Source of the DNA: an uncultured Sphingorhabdus sp.
Lineage (GTDB): Bacteria > Pseudomonadota > Alphaproteobacteria > Sphingomonadales > Sphingomonadaceae
Reading direction: 5' to 3'
Assembly (NCBI GenBank): GCA_905479715.1
Contig: CAJQNR010000086.1
Span: forward strand, 1 to 49,355
DNA length: 49,355 nucleotides
The number at the start of each line of letters is the position of its first letter. Position 1 is the stretch's first letter. Below, one piece after another: positions 30,008 through 40,100 of this stretch. The translations under genes were made by a program, and so were the position numbers. The notes below the pieces were generated by a model. It was not told where the DNA came from. It searched no databases and saw only the letters and a list, made by a program, of their open reading frames with translations.

Positions 30008-30748
30008 TTATCCGTCAAAATCCGAAGGCGGGGATATGCTGTCCCATAGAGCCGATATTTCGCTGCACGATGCCTCAATATCGTTCAAACGACGCTTATA
30101 GGTTTGTGGCGCGGAAGTCACACTTTGACCAAAAAGGTCAATTGAAAAACAATATTTTCGATCAACCTTGCCAACATCAGCAAGGCACTGCGCGGACAGC
30201 ATCCATACCAAGGATGCTACCGAACGACTGTGATCTGCACGCCAAGACTTCGCAGCAATGGCCTTTGAAGTCTGGACTAAGACACCGCCTACGCCACCAT
30301 TTCCATTATTTTTTGCGATCAAATCTAAACTTATTGATATATCCACACCACCTATATCGAGTTTAGGAAAATTCCCTTTCGGTTTCTCAAAAACCACCGT
30401 TTTCGGCAGTTTATTGCCGTTCAATATTTTTCGGAACTCCTTAATTGCCTCAGCAGAAAGCATCGCATCGTTCTTCTTAAACGCAGAGCCGCCGCCTTGG
30501 CTTTTGACAGTTTGGGCGTTCTCGGTTTCCAACAGCTTTGCAATTGGGCGACTATCGTCCGCGAGGAAGTTGCATATTGCCTTTCGCGCTTCTGAATATC
30601 GGATAACCAAAAAGGTTGGAGCAAACTTTGCATTCCTCAAAATTGATTGTCGACGCGAAGGCGAAGCGAGAGTATATTCCGCGAGCTGGTTCGCCGAAAT
30701 CCGTGGGGATGGATTGAGGCGGTATTTAGGAGTGTCAGGACTAGCCAT
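30008..30748 (-). CDS. Uncharacterised protein (PRISANQLAEYTLASPSRRQSILRNAKF N-terminus), partner of the HEPN-like gene
   Basis: 246-aa ORF directly abutting the HEPN-like gene start (30007/30008). Confidence 0.75.
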   Translation of the reverse strand: MASPDTPKYRLNPSPRISANQLAEYTLASPSRRQSILRNAKFAPTFLVIRYSEARKAICNFLADDSRPIAKLLETENAQTVKSQGGGSAFKKNDAMLSAEAIKEFRKILNGNKLPKTVVFEKPKGNFPKLDIGGVDISISLDLIAKNNGNGGVGGVLVQTSKAIAAKSWRADHSRSVASLVWMLSAQCLADVGKVDRKYCFSIDLFGQSVTSAPQTYKRRLNDIEASCSEISALWDSISPPSDFDG

Positions 30749-30992
30749 GGAAGATTTTTACCTCTCTGATACGATAGAAGACAATACCATTTTTGTGTCG
30801 CATTTGTCTCATAAAATGTATTTGTCTGCCGGTGGTAAAGGGCTTGGCGGTAGTGCGGGATTTTTTGTGTGCTCGGAACGGGAGAGCAACCCCGACGCCG
30901 GCATGGAAATCCTTGCAAAGGCAAGCACGATGGAAGCGGCTGAATTGATTTTTTGCGCGCTTATTTCCAATTTACGATCTCAAGCCGCATAA
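30747..30992 (+). CDS. 81-aa hypothetical protein sharing a CCATGG start with the divergent gene
   Basis: ATG at 30747 overlaps the opposite-strand ATG (30748-30746) within CCATGG. Confidence 0.4.
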   Translation: MEDFYLSDTIEDNTIFVSHLSHKMYLSAGGKGLGGSAGFFVCSERESNPDAGMEILAKASTMEAAELIFCALISNLRSQAA

Positions 30993-31165
30993 ACTACTTT
31001 GTTAGTCCGCCGAAATGTAATGTGTTTTCCTACGATGCCGGAAAGCGCGGAACGTGAACGCAAGCTATCGTCAACACCTTGCGATGCACGGTTATTATAC
31101 CTGAAATCAAATTCAGCCAGATAACGGTGCAAATGCTTTTCAGAGCATTGCTGATAGCATACTTC
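30980..31165 (-). pseudogene. IS1595-family (ISXO2-like) transposase C-terminal remnant
   Basis: CYQQCSEKHLHRYLAEFDFRYNNRASQGVDDSLRSRSALSGIVGKHITFRRTNKVVYAA matches the IS1595 transposase C-terminus; no intact upstream catalytic region. Confidence 0.8.
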
Positions 31166-31314
31166 AAGAATTCTGTGACCGTCGGGCAGAAGAGGCCTGT
31201 GACGTATTCCGCTAAACGGACGTCTTCCTAATTGTGCCCCTTTCCGCTTTGAAGACCCTATTCTTCGACTAAGGTGGTTTGATAGATGCGAAAACTTTTG
31301 CACTCCATCGCAAT

Positions 31315-31902
31315 TTAGAACGGCAAGGGCCGCGCCATCTCCAAAACTTGCCAGGCCTGGAAAGCCGCGAACAGGTTTCTGGCTTCCATCCTGCCCAACG
31401 TAGTTGCCACATAAGCCAGCCACACAAGCTGTGCACGAACTCCGGCGCACCTCGCCTGGGCCAGCAGATCGTTGCTGTAACAGTTATTCAAACCGAAGGT
31501 GGACGCCAGTTCGATCATCGCTTCTTCCGGCGCGCCCATCAAATGGAAGTTTGACGGCTTAACAGCTTGCAGCTCCTCCAATATGTCGAGATAGACCAAG
31601 CCCGCCTCCAAGATGTGCCGTCGGTCCCAGAATGTATCATGCGCCTTGCTGGAGCCCAGCACGACATGGCGGTCATGCGAGAGTTCGCCCAATTGACGCA
31701 TCATTGTTTTACGAAGCTCGTTGTCGGTTGTGGACATATGGTGAGCGGTAAACACCGGCTCATTATCCACGCAGGTTACCTCGAATGCGCCGTAACAGGA
31801 TAAACGCCGATACTCGTCCATATTGCCCAATGCGCCATCGACATAGATAATGGAAACTAAATGCGATGGATGTCTGCCCGAAGAGTGGGTCGTTGTGGTC
31901 AT
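31315..31902 (-). CDS. Hypothetical protein, possible RNase H-like fold
   Basis: IIYVDGALGN, TTDNELRKTM and SNDLLAQARCAG resemble RNase HI motif order (DG / TTNNxxE / NxxxDxLAxxA). Confidence 0.6.
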   Translation of the reverse strand: MTTTTHSSGRHPSHLVSIIYVDGALGNMDEYRRLSCYGAFEVTCVDNEPVFTAHHMSTTDNELRKTMMRQLGELSHDRHVVLGSSKAHDTFWDRRHILEAGLVYLDILEELQAVKPSNFHLMGAPEEAMIELASTFGLNNCYSNDLLAQARCAGVRAQLVWLAYVATTLGRMEARNLFAAFQAWQVLEMARPLPF

Positions 31903-31936
31903 AGCAAATTTCCACCTGAAATGATGAGGAAGCGAA

Positions 31937-32797
31937 TTAATGGGCTTGCCTGGGCGCGTCAGTGCTCACGCCTGCAAACCGGTCGCAAAAGGCGAGTTTC
32001 ATCAAGTGCTCGGTTAATGCACGGGTGCCATGTTCGGTCACCATCGCGCTCCAGTCATCCCAACGGTCAATGCGCTCGACTAGCCAAAGGTAGAAACAGT
32101 CGCGAGCATGATAGTCACGTTCGGGCCACGACATTGTCCATAATGTGCTGCGGACAGGGACCTCGCGCGTGATGCGCAGGCCGATCAGCTTGACCACGGG
32201 AACGCCGTCAATGAAATCGGTAGCGAAGCGGTGCGCCATCCTGGCAGCAACCTTTTCACGTCGCACGACCAAGTCTACCGCGGCCTTGCGTTCTGGTGCG
32301 CGTGCCAGGCCCCGTGTCGCTGCAATCCAGTCAAGACCGATCTTCTCATCTGCATCGTCGCGGGTCCGCGTCGCTATCAGCATGTAAAGCACCGCACGCC
32401 CCTCGAGAGTGAGCCTGAGCATTTTGGCTTCCAGCAAACCAGAGGCCACTAAGAACATTTCGAAAAACTCGCCAAAGTGCCGATCGCTCATGAAGATGTC
32501 CCGGGCCATCTCCCCTCTTTCAACGAACCGCTCATCAATTATCGCCAAGTAGGAGAGCAAGAAATTCAAAAATTGATCGGACCACCAGTTATACTCAGCC
32601 GTCAAACCGAACCGTGTGAGCCAGAACGCCTCGCGAACGGAACACCATTGCCTGCCTTCCTCGTCGACCAGTGGGGGTTCGCCGGGAACATCCCCAATGG
32701 ATGTAAGCCAATAGCCCCATGGAAGGTCAGGATGACGATCTTCGCCATAGCGCTTGGATCCGGTCTCGCCGAAAAACCCGTGTTGGCCGTCTGCCAT
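31937..32797 (-). CDS. Hypothetical protein
   Basis: 286-aa ORF; start overlaps the upstream gene stop (TAATG). Confidence 0.75.
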   Translation of the reverse strand: MADGQHGFFGETGSKRYGEDRHPDLPWGYWLTSIGDVPGEPPLVDEEGRQWCSVREAFWLTRFGLTAEYNWWSDQFLNFLLSYLAIIDERFVERGEMARDIFMSDRHFGEFFEMFLVASGLLEAKMLRLTLEGRAVLYMLIATRTRDDADEKIGLDWIAATRGLARAPERKAAVDLVVRREKVAARMAHRFATDFIDGVPVVKLIGLRITREVPVRSTLWTMSWPERDYHARDCFYLWLVERIDRWDDWSAMVTEHGTRALTEHLMKLAFCDRFAGVSTDAPRQAH

Positions 32798-33537
32798 TAA
32801 TCATCCTCCCCCGTGAATACCGGCCTAGGCAGCCTGTAAGGTTCACCGCGGTCATCGGCGAACGGCCTTGCGCCGTCTGCAACCGTCTTCAGCCGCTGTG
32901 CGAATGCGACAATTTGGCCATATACATATGCCTGATCGCGGTAGACATCGCCTTTGCGGGAATTCCTGTCGAAACCCTTTGGAACCAGATCACCGATGTG
33001 ATCAGTGTCAAAGCCCAGCCACCACAGATCTTCATGCGCGAACTCGTCCTTGGTCGCCTGCACGGTCCTGTAGTTGCGGACGATGCGGGTGACGGTAACA
33101 TGGCATATGGTGTAACGCTCGGTCCGGGGGTCGCCATACTCCTCTTGGGTGAAGCGGTTGACCTCGCATTCCTTGCCATATTTCACGCCGCCATGAACCG
33201 AATTTGAAAGATCCAGAGGAACTGCCTCGGCATCGAAGCCGAATAAGGGGTGTGAAAGGTCAACGCCGACATAGCCGGACAACGTGCCATTCTCCTGGCG
33301 GAGCATGATACAACCGAAACCAGTTTTTTCATCAACCCACGCAACCTTGTCAGCCTCGTCACTCCATGGCCCGTCGCTTGATGGTTTACGCTCAGGATTG
33401 TGCCAGATCTGCAGCGCCAAGACTTCAGTGCCTGCCACCGGGTAGGAAACCGGTGCCAAGCTCACGAGGCCTTGGGGACTTTCGGATGTTGTGAGCTGGT
33501 TGCTTTGATGGCGGAATTTGGTCGGTTTTTTAGCCAA
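32797..33537 (-). CDS. Hypothetical mobile-element-type protein (GYVGV..HPLFG ... VHGGVKYG ... WWLGFDTDHIGD)
   Basis: No ATG near the N-terminus; TTG at 33537 (LAKKPTKFRHQ) is the best start after the exonuclease stop. Confidence 0.7.
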   Translation of the reverse strand: MAKKPTKFRHQSNQLTTSESPQGLVSLAPVSYPVAGTEVLALQIWHNPERKPSSDGPWSDEADKVAWVDEKTGFGCIMLRQENGTLSGYVGVDLSHPLFGFDAEAVPLDLSNSVHGGVKYGKECEVNRFTQEEYGDPRTERYTICHVTVTRIVRNYRTVQATKDEFAHEDLWWLGFDTDHIGDLVPKGFDRNSRKGDVYRDQAYVYGQIVAFAQRLKTVADGARPFADDRGEPYRLPRPVFTGEDD

Positions 33538-33592
33538 TATATTCGTCCTGATCTGTAAGTGGGCGGAAGCTCGGGGGTAGGCCGAGAGAATG

Positions 33593-34468
33593 TCAGCGAT
33601 AGCGGGTGAAGGCTGTGCGCCGTGTAATGCGTGGTGCGTTGTGCCGAGCACCCTTGCCACTGGCGTAGATATGGAGTGCAAGCCAGGCCTGTTCCGCCAG
33701 AAGATCGCGGTCCGAAACCTCGCGCCACCACACCTTCTCGGGTGCATTCCAGCGATAGCCGCGCAGACGCAGTGCATCCTTTACCTCAAAGGCAGCGCCG
33801 CAGGCCTCGATCAGATGACTGTCAGAAAGGGCGTGCTCGTTTAGCTCATACATCAGCGGAACACCGTCCGGGCCCTCATAGCGCAGTAACTCGATCACAG
33901 CATCAACATCGTTCTCGGCGCGATGCCCATCGAAATACCTGCTAGCTTGCATAGCGAGATAGCCGAGCGAGCGGCCCTCGAAGCCAGCCTCCCGCCAATC
34001 GATGCCTTCACATGAACAGGCCCAGGGCCTTCCCGGCAAAAGGGCGAGCCGCTTCTCCAACATGGGCCGGTCGAAAGAAGAGTTATGTGCGATGACCAAT
34101 TCCGCGTCGTTGACGATCTTGACAATCATCTCCTCATCGAGACGGTGCCCCGACAAATCCGCATCGGTGATCCCGGTCAGCCGGATGATGTCTTCGGGAA
34201 GCGAGAAGCCGGGATCCTCGCGCCACGTATAGGCTTTGCCGATCTCGACAATTACGCCATCGTCATCATACCGGAAGCGGCGCATAGCCAGTTCGATGAT
34301 GACGTCGCGTTCATGGTCAAGACCAGTGGTTTCCACATCGACGACGACGGCAGTCGTCGTCAGCCCATCGATGTTTCCCAAACCGGTCAATCCGGGGCGT
34401 AGATCAATCTTATTGAGAATGCGCGTATCTTCAAGAGCAGGGTGAATGGCTAATATTTCTGCAGGCAT
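33593..34468 (-). CDS. DnaQ-like 3'-5' exonuclease
   Basis: AVVVDVETTGLDHERDVIIELAM (ExoI), AHNSSFDRPML (ExoII), HRAENDVDAVIELL (ExoIII). Start ATG 34468. Confidence 0.92.
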   Translation of the reverse strand: MPAEILAIHPALEDTRILNKIDLRPGLTGLGNIDGLTTTAVVVDVETTGLDHERDVIIELAMRRFRYDDDGVIVEIGKAYTWREDPGFSLPEDIIRLTGITDADLSGHRLDEEMIVKIVNDAELVIAHNSSFDRPMLEKRLALLPGRPWACSCEGIDWREAGFEGRSLGYLAMQASRYFDGHRAENDVDAVIELLRYEGPDGVPLMYELNEHALSDSHLIEACGAAFEVKDALRLRGYRWNAPEKVWWREVSDRDLLAEQAWLALHIYASGKGARHNAPRITRRTAFTRYR

Positions 34469-34527
34469 GTTGAATTCCTTAAAGTTTTCGAAAAGGAGGG
34501 AGACGCGGAGGTCGGGCCTCCGCATGA

Positions 34528-34932
34528 TCAATCGATCTGTTCGAAGAGTTCGCCATCATCAGCGACATCTTCTTCCATCAGCGCGTCCAAGGCACGGCGC
34601 CCGATGTCTAAGTCGAGCCCCAACCCGTGGATGAGCACCGCGCGAGCGCAGTGAGCCTGCGTGACGCATGCTTCAACAGGAGGCGCGCCATCAAATGCGC
34701 GGCGCGGAGCGAGCATCCATGCCATTGGATCAGTCCCGATACCCTCGCGCTGGAACCGCGCCCCTACTTCGGTTGCGACCAACGTTACCCGAACGATCTG
34801 ACGCAAAGTGAGCGCAATTGTTTCTTCGTTATTCCCATCATCTAGAGGGTCGAGCATCCAGCGATTCATTTTGGGGATGGCCGCCTCAGCGATCGGCCGG
34901 ATCGTATCCAATTCCATATTTAAAAGATCCAT
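34528..34932 (-). CDS. Hypothetical protein, weakly MbcA/ParS/Xre-antitoxin-like C-terminus
   Basis: DPMAWMLAPRRAFDGAPPVEACVTQAHCARAVLIHGLGLDLD resembles the (W)L..p...l.G..P.... motif of that antitoxin domain. Confidence 0.5.
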   Translation of the reverse strand: MDLLNMELDTIRPIAEAAIPKMNRWMLDPLDDGNNEETIALTLRQIVRVTLVATEVGARFQREGIGTDPMAWMLAPRRAFDGAPPVEACVTQAHCARAVLIHGLGLDLDIGRRALDALMEEDVADDGELFEQID

Positions 34933-34988
34933 GATCTATGTCTCCTCACATGTGTTCCGCTGCATTCAGGCTGCGGTTCGTGAAAAGA

Positions 34989-35042
34989 CATATAGCGAAA
35001 CACTTCATCATGTCAAGAGTATTGAAGTATTGAAGTGTTTTC
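34989..35042 (-). promoter_or_regulatory. Sigma70-like promoter with overlapping operator repeats for the 34932-31315 operon
   Basis: Minus strand: TTGACA (35016-35011), 16-nt spacer, TATATG (34994-34989); inverted GAAACACTTCA/TGAAGTGTTTTC plus tandem ATTGAAGT. Confidence 0.6.
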
Positions 35043-35283
35043 AGGTCTCGGTGCATGCCGCGTTGTGGTGGAATTAGTGCGCAATGTTGGCCGGCATAAT
35101 CCTTGAGAAGCTGGCATAGTCAGCTGACCAACATGGATTTGCAGTAACGGTTGTTCTAACAATGCCTTGTTTCAACTGTTTTGCGATGGCGAGCGATCAC
35201 CGCACGGACTTATCCACACATTTCATCAATCCAATGGTAATGAACCATTGAAGTCAGCTCAACGGGCTGGTAGTCAGGAATAT

Positions 35284-35556
35284 ATGCGAAGCAAAAACAC
35301 CAAAGTCCTCAACGCCCTTTCCCAGCCCAACCGGCTTGCGCTTTTCGAAGCGATAGCGGGAGCAGAAGGAGGACTGACAACAACGGAGGCCGCCAATGCG
35401 GCGGGCACGCTTCTCAATACGGCGGCGGTCAATCTCACCGTCCTGGAGGCGGCCGGTCTCATATCGTCGAAAAAGAAGGGGCGCTCGGTCACGCATACCG
35501 CTAAGCTACAAACGGTCCGGAAGTTAGCCGAATACCTGACCGAGATTGGCAGGTAG
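35284..35556 (+). CDS. Small winged-HTH (ArsR-like) regulator
   Basis: MRSKNTKVLNALSQPNRLALFEAIAG..TTTEAANAAGTLLNTAAVNLTVLEAAGLISSKKKGRSVTHT. Confidence 0.75.
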   Translation: MRSKNTKVLNALSQPNRLALFEAIAGAEGGLTTTEAANAAGTLLNTAAVNLTVLEAAGLISSKKKGRSVTHTAKLQTVRKLAEYLTEIGR

Positions 35557-35674
35557 GCTATACACTTCTGCCTCAGCTTGGTTTGTTCGTCAGGCTGCGC
35601 CGCTGCACAGCTCACGACTAATCCTGTTAAGAAACCATGCCGTGAGCGCGCCATCGAAACGAAAGAGCAACTTC

Positions 35675-36787
35675 ATGAAAGTTTTCATCAGCTCCGTAAT
35701 GGATGGTTACGAGAATTACCGAGCCGCCGTTGCCGCGGCAATTGAGAGCCTTGATCACGAACTCATCCGTGCCGAGGATTTCCCATCGTCAAACTCCGCT
35801 TCTCGCATTGCCTGTCTGCAAGCGGTGCGAGAAGCGGATCTCGTCATTTTGATTCTCGGTGAGCGATATGGCTGGGCAGACACCGCATCAGGCCTTTCGC
35901 CGACGCACGAGGAATTTCGAGAGGCTAAAGCCGAAGGCAAGATCATGGCGTTCGTTCAAAATGGAGTGGCTTTCGAAAGCGCACAGGAAAAATTCATCGC
36001 AGAAGTCGAGAATTACGACACTGGTTTGCACCGAGGACGCAGATTCGACACTTCAGAGCAACTCCGAACCGAGGTAACGCGCGCTATCTCCAGGTATCAA
36101 CTCGCCGCTGCGACTACGCCGATTAATGTTGCGTCGATCCTGGAGACGGCCAAAAGCCTGATTCCACAGCAGAACCAAAATTATCTGTCAACGCAGCGTC
36201 CACTTTTGCATCTTGCTGTCGCAGGAGGACCGAGCCAGTCGATCCTAAGGCCGAGCGAAATCGAAGATGAAGCTATGATCTCGTCATTGGTTTCCGACCT
36301 CACCAATGGTCCTCGCGCGTATTTTTCGTATCGTTTCCGGACAGAGCCAAAACTCGAGCAAGGCGCACTGATTATCAGTCAGGAGAATGGAAGTCGATTT
36401 CGAGTTGACGAGGCAGCGGCAATGCTCATCTCAGTCCGGATAGTGGAGGCGGAAGAAGGCATGAAGCCGCTGATCGAAGAAAATGTGGGCGATGCATTGG
36501 ACTTGGCACTCGGATTTGCTGACCAGATGCTTGAAAGGTTCGACCGGACGCAGAAACTATCCCGCATTGTGCTGGTCGCGAGCATTGAGACGGCGAGCAT
36601 GTTCGGTTGGAGGACGGCTGCTGAGCAGAATGCGAACCCCAAGTCGGGAAGTTTCGGAATGTTCAACAAAGAACCCCGACCAATTCATTTGAACCCAGCT
36701 GACAGAACAAGAATGGCCCTCAAATCCGAACGAGCGGCGATAGTTCAGGATCTGCTGGCATTGTTGCGGCGCCAACATAGCTCATAG
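35675..36787 (+). CDS. DUF4062 domain-containing protein
   Basis: MKVFISSVMDGYENYRAAVAAAIESLDHELIRAEDFPSS...CLQAVREADLVILILGERYG; C-terminal extension of about 230 aa unassigned. Confidence 0.88.
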   Translation: MKVFISSVMDGYENYRAAVAAAIESLDHELIRAEDFPSSNSASRIACLQAVREADLVILILGERYGWADTASGLSPTHEEFREAKAEGKIMAFVQNGVAFESAQEKFIAEVENYDTGLHRGRRFDTSEQLRTEVTRAISRYQLAAATTPINVASILETAKSLIPQQNQNYLSTQRPLLHLAVAGGPSQSILRPSEIEDEAMISSLVSDLTNGPRAYFSYRFRTEPKLEQGALIISQENGSRFRVDEAAAMLISVRIVEAEEGMKPLIEENVGDALDLALGFADQMLERFDRTQKLSRIVLVASIETASMFGWRTAAEQNANPKSGSFGMFNKEPRPIHLNPADRTRMALKSERAAIVQDLLALLRRQHSS

Positions 36788-37195
36788 CAGACATTGCGAA
36801 CCGATCAGCATGTGGATTGTTAAATTGAGATATTATGCTGCTTTAGTTATTCTTATAGGCTTTAGGCATTCGCTCAGCTGTCTGAATGTTTTGCAAGCAG
36901 ACATTGCCCCAAAATTGATTGTGACAGATTCCGCCGGAGAAGGTAACGTTACCGTAAAAGAACTGATGGTATCTATTGTTCAAAAGGATCATCAAACTAA
37001 AAATCTCTTTTGATACATGAAACATCAACTCGCCATTTAATGTGATGCATCATAAGAAAACAGAGTGCATGAGGATGCGGGGCTAATAGTCCGGATCTAG
37101 AATATTCAGCGGTGTTTCCGAAGCTTACGCAGTTACCCAAACTACTGCACTTTTCGGAATTTTGGGGGAATCTGCAGTTGCGCCGACACAAAGAT

Positions 37196-40100
37196 ATGAT
37201 CGTGCACTCGCCGTCTGATTTGGTTCGATATCTGGGGTGTGCCCATGCCACAACTCTAGATTTGCTGCGCATGACCGATCCTGAAAAGGCGCCGGATCGC
37301 GCAAAAGATGATGCTATGGCGAAGCTAATCCAAGAGGCTGGACTGGATCATGAAGGTAATTGCCGGGAGAGATTAGCAAGAGATGGAACGCTTGTCGAAA
37401 TTCCTAGCGATGGTTCGCTAGAAACTCGCGCCCATTTGACCCGCGAGGCAATGAAAGCAGGGGCGCGCACAATCTTTCAGGCTGCGTTCCTCCAAAATCA
37501 ATGGGGCGGGTTCGCCGATTTTTTAATCCGAGTCGAGAAGCCTTCGGATCTGGGGCAGTGGTCCTATGAACCAATTGATACCAAGCTCGCCAGGTCAGCA
37601 AAAGCGGCTCACATCGTTCAGCTCGGTCTTTACGCCCGGATGATCGCCAACGTGCAGGGAAGTTATCCCGACCGCGTTCATGTCGAGCTCGGGGATGGGA
37701 CGCGCGAAAGCTTTCGAATGGTCGATTTCGATCACGTTTTAGGAAACGCGATCCGCCGCTACCTAGCCTTCGTGGAACGAGGAGGGGAGAAAAGCTCGCC
37801 GGAACCATGCGATGCATGCCCATTATGCCCATGGCGCGATCACTGTGCTTCAATATGGGAGGAAGAAGATCACCTCTCGCGCATAGCCGGACTGGGCAAA
37901 CCGCAGGCACAAAAGCTGCGCGATGCCGGGATTTTAACCGCAACGGCTCTTGCCGGTTCGCCCGATGATACGCGAATTGCGCGCATGGCGCCTGCAACTT
38001 TTGCAAAACTGCAGGCACAGGCCCGGTTGCAGATTGCCCGATGGCAGGGCGGCGAACCGGTAGTCGAAACGCTCGATCTGGAAGATGCCCGCGGTTTTGC
38101 CAACTTGCCCGAGCCACATCCCGCAGATCTATTTTTCGATCTTGAAGGTGATCCACTGGAAGAAGGAGGCCTCGATTATCTATGGGGTGTCCATTACAGG
38201 GAAGGTGGCAAGCCCGATTTCCGGTTCCGCTGGGGCCATGATCATGCGGCAGAACGAATTGCATTTGAAGATACATTGGACTGGATGGTCGATCATCTGC
38301 AAGCCAATCTTGGCGCGCATATCTATCATTATGCTCCCTACGAGATTACATCACTGCGCCGGTTGTCCACGTTGCATGCCAGCCGCGAGGAAGTCTTGGA
38401 CAACTTGCTGCGTCAGCGCCGTTTCGTCGACCTCTATGCAGTATTGCGGCAGGCAATCCGCACATCAGAACCCAACTTGTCACTCAAGACGATGGAAATA
38501 TTCTTCGCCGAAGCGCGTGATGGCGATGTCACCAAAGCGGATCAATCAATCATCGAATATAAAAGCTGGAAGATGACCGGCGATGAGGCCATTTTGCAGG
38601 GTATCTTGGAATACAATAAGGTCGATTGCGAAAATACCGAAGCGTTGCGGGACTGGCTAGTCGAGCTTCGGATGCCGGACCTTCCATGGAGAGCTTCTGG
38701 CCCTGCCATTCCTGTAACGGATGAAAAGACAGAAGCGCGCGTAGAGGCGGAACTCCGATCGGAGCGACTGATCGAAGCGATTCATGCCGGAAATATTCCA
38801 GAGAGCGAGGAGGGGAGGGCGCTTGTGGGACATCTTACCCAGTTCCACCGACGCGCCGATAAGCCGGCTTTCTGGGCCATGTTTGACCGCTGCGAGCGCG
38901 AGCCTGACGAATTGGTGGAAGATGGCGAATGTATTGGAGCTATCACTCCAGATATTGATTCTGATGGTAACTGGCAGCGAGTGGAGAAACAGAGCACTAT
39001 CGCTAGTTACCGTTTCCCTCCCCAAGACAGCAAGCTGCGCGAAGGAGCATCCGTGCTTCATGCGCCCACGCTTCAGAAAGTCGGCACAATTATCGCTCTC
39101 GATTGCGAAGCAGGCACGGCCGAAATCAAGCGCGGTAACAGAGCAAAGGGCTTTTGGCCGCTGGACGGCTCTTTGATCCCGGAGCCCACAGTTCCGAACG
39201 CTATATTGGTAGCTGCAGTGCGCCGGGTCGCAATGGCTTGGGCCGGCATAGACGAAGACCAGTGGCTGCAGGGCCGCTTTGATCCTGATGATCATGCAAT
39301 AGCTGCTTGCGGGCTGCCCGACGGACAGCCTTACCGCGCGCTACTTGATCTCATTGAACGAAAGAAACCTCGACTGCACAACTGGCACGGCGGCGATCTG
39401 GTGCAAGAAGATGAAAGCTTGATCGAGGCAGCGACTCTGCGCTGCCTGGCGATGGATCACACGACTCTTTTTATTCAGGGGCCGCCCGGCACTGGCAAAA
39501 CATTTACGAGCGCTCACGTGATTTGCTCGCTGATTGCCGCTGGCAAGCGCGTGGGAGTGTCGAGCAACAGCCATAAGGCAATCAACAATCTACTCGCTAA
39601 GGTTGAGGATGTCGCTGAGGAAACCGGGCTTTCTTTTTCCGGCGTCAAGAAATGCACGCGCGGTAATGAGGATCAGCGTCTAAATGGGCGTGTCATTACC
39701 GATGTGGATAGCGCCAGTGACGTTCACGACTATTTTCCTGATCTAGTGGGCGGCACCGCTTGGCTATTCGCTGACAAGGGTTTCGACCAGGAGTTCGATT
39801 ATCTCTTTGTCGATGAAGCGGGACAGGTCTCACTTGGTCATCTTTTGGCTATGGGTTCGGCGGCGAAAAACATTGTTCTCGTGGGTGATCAGATGCAGCT
39901 GGCGCAACCGATACAAGGCTCGCATCCTGGCGAAAGCGGTCTTTCAGCTTTGGATTATCTGTTGCAGGGAGACGCGACCGTTGCGCCGGAAAGCGGTATA
40001 CTTCTTGATACCAGTTGGCGAATGCACCCTCAAATATGTAGGTTCATATCGGAGGCCGTTTACGACGGACGGTTGAAAGCGCACCCTGACTGCGGTCAGC

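Noticed and set aside
36810-37013. 67-aa plus-strand ORF upstream of the nuclease-helicase
   Set aside because: AT-rich, no visible SD or domain; cannot be supported.
37404-38276. 290-aa minus-strand ORF
   Set aside because: Antisense to the nuclease-helicase; Arg/Pro/His-rich shadow translation.
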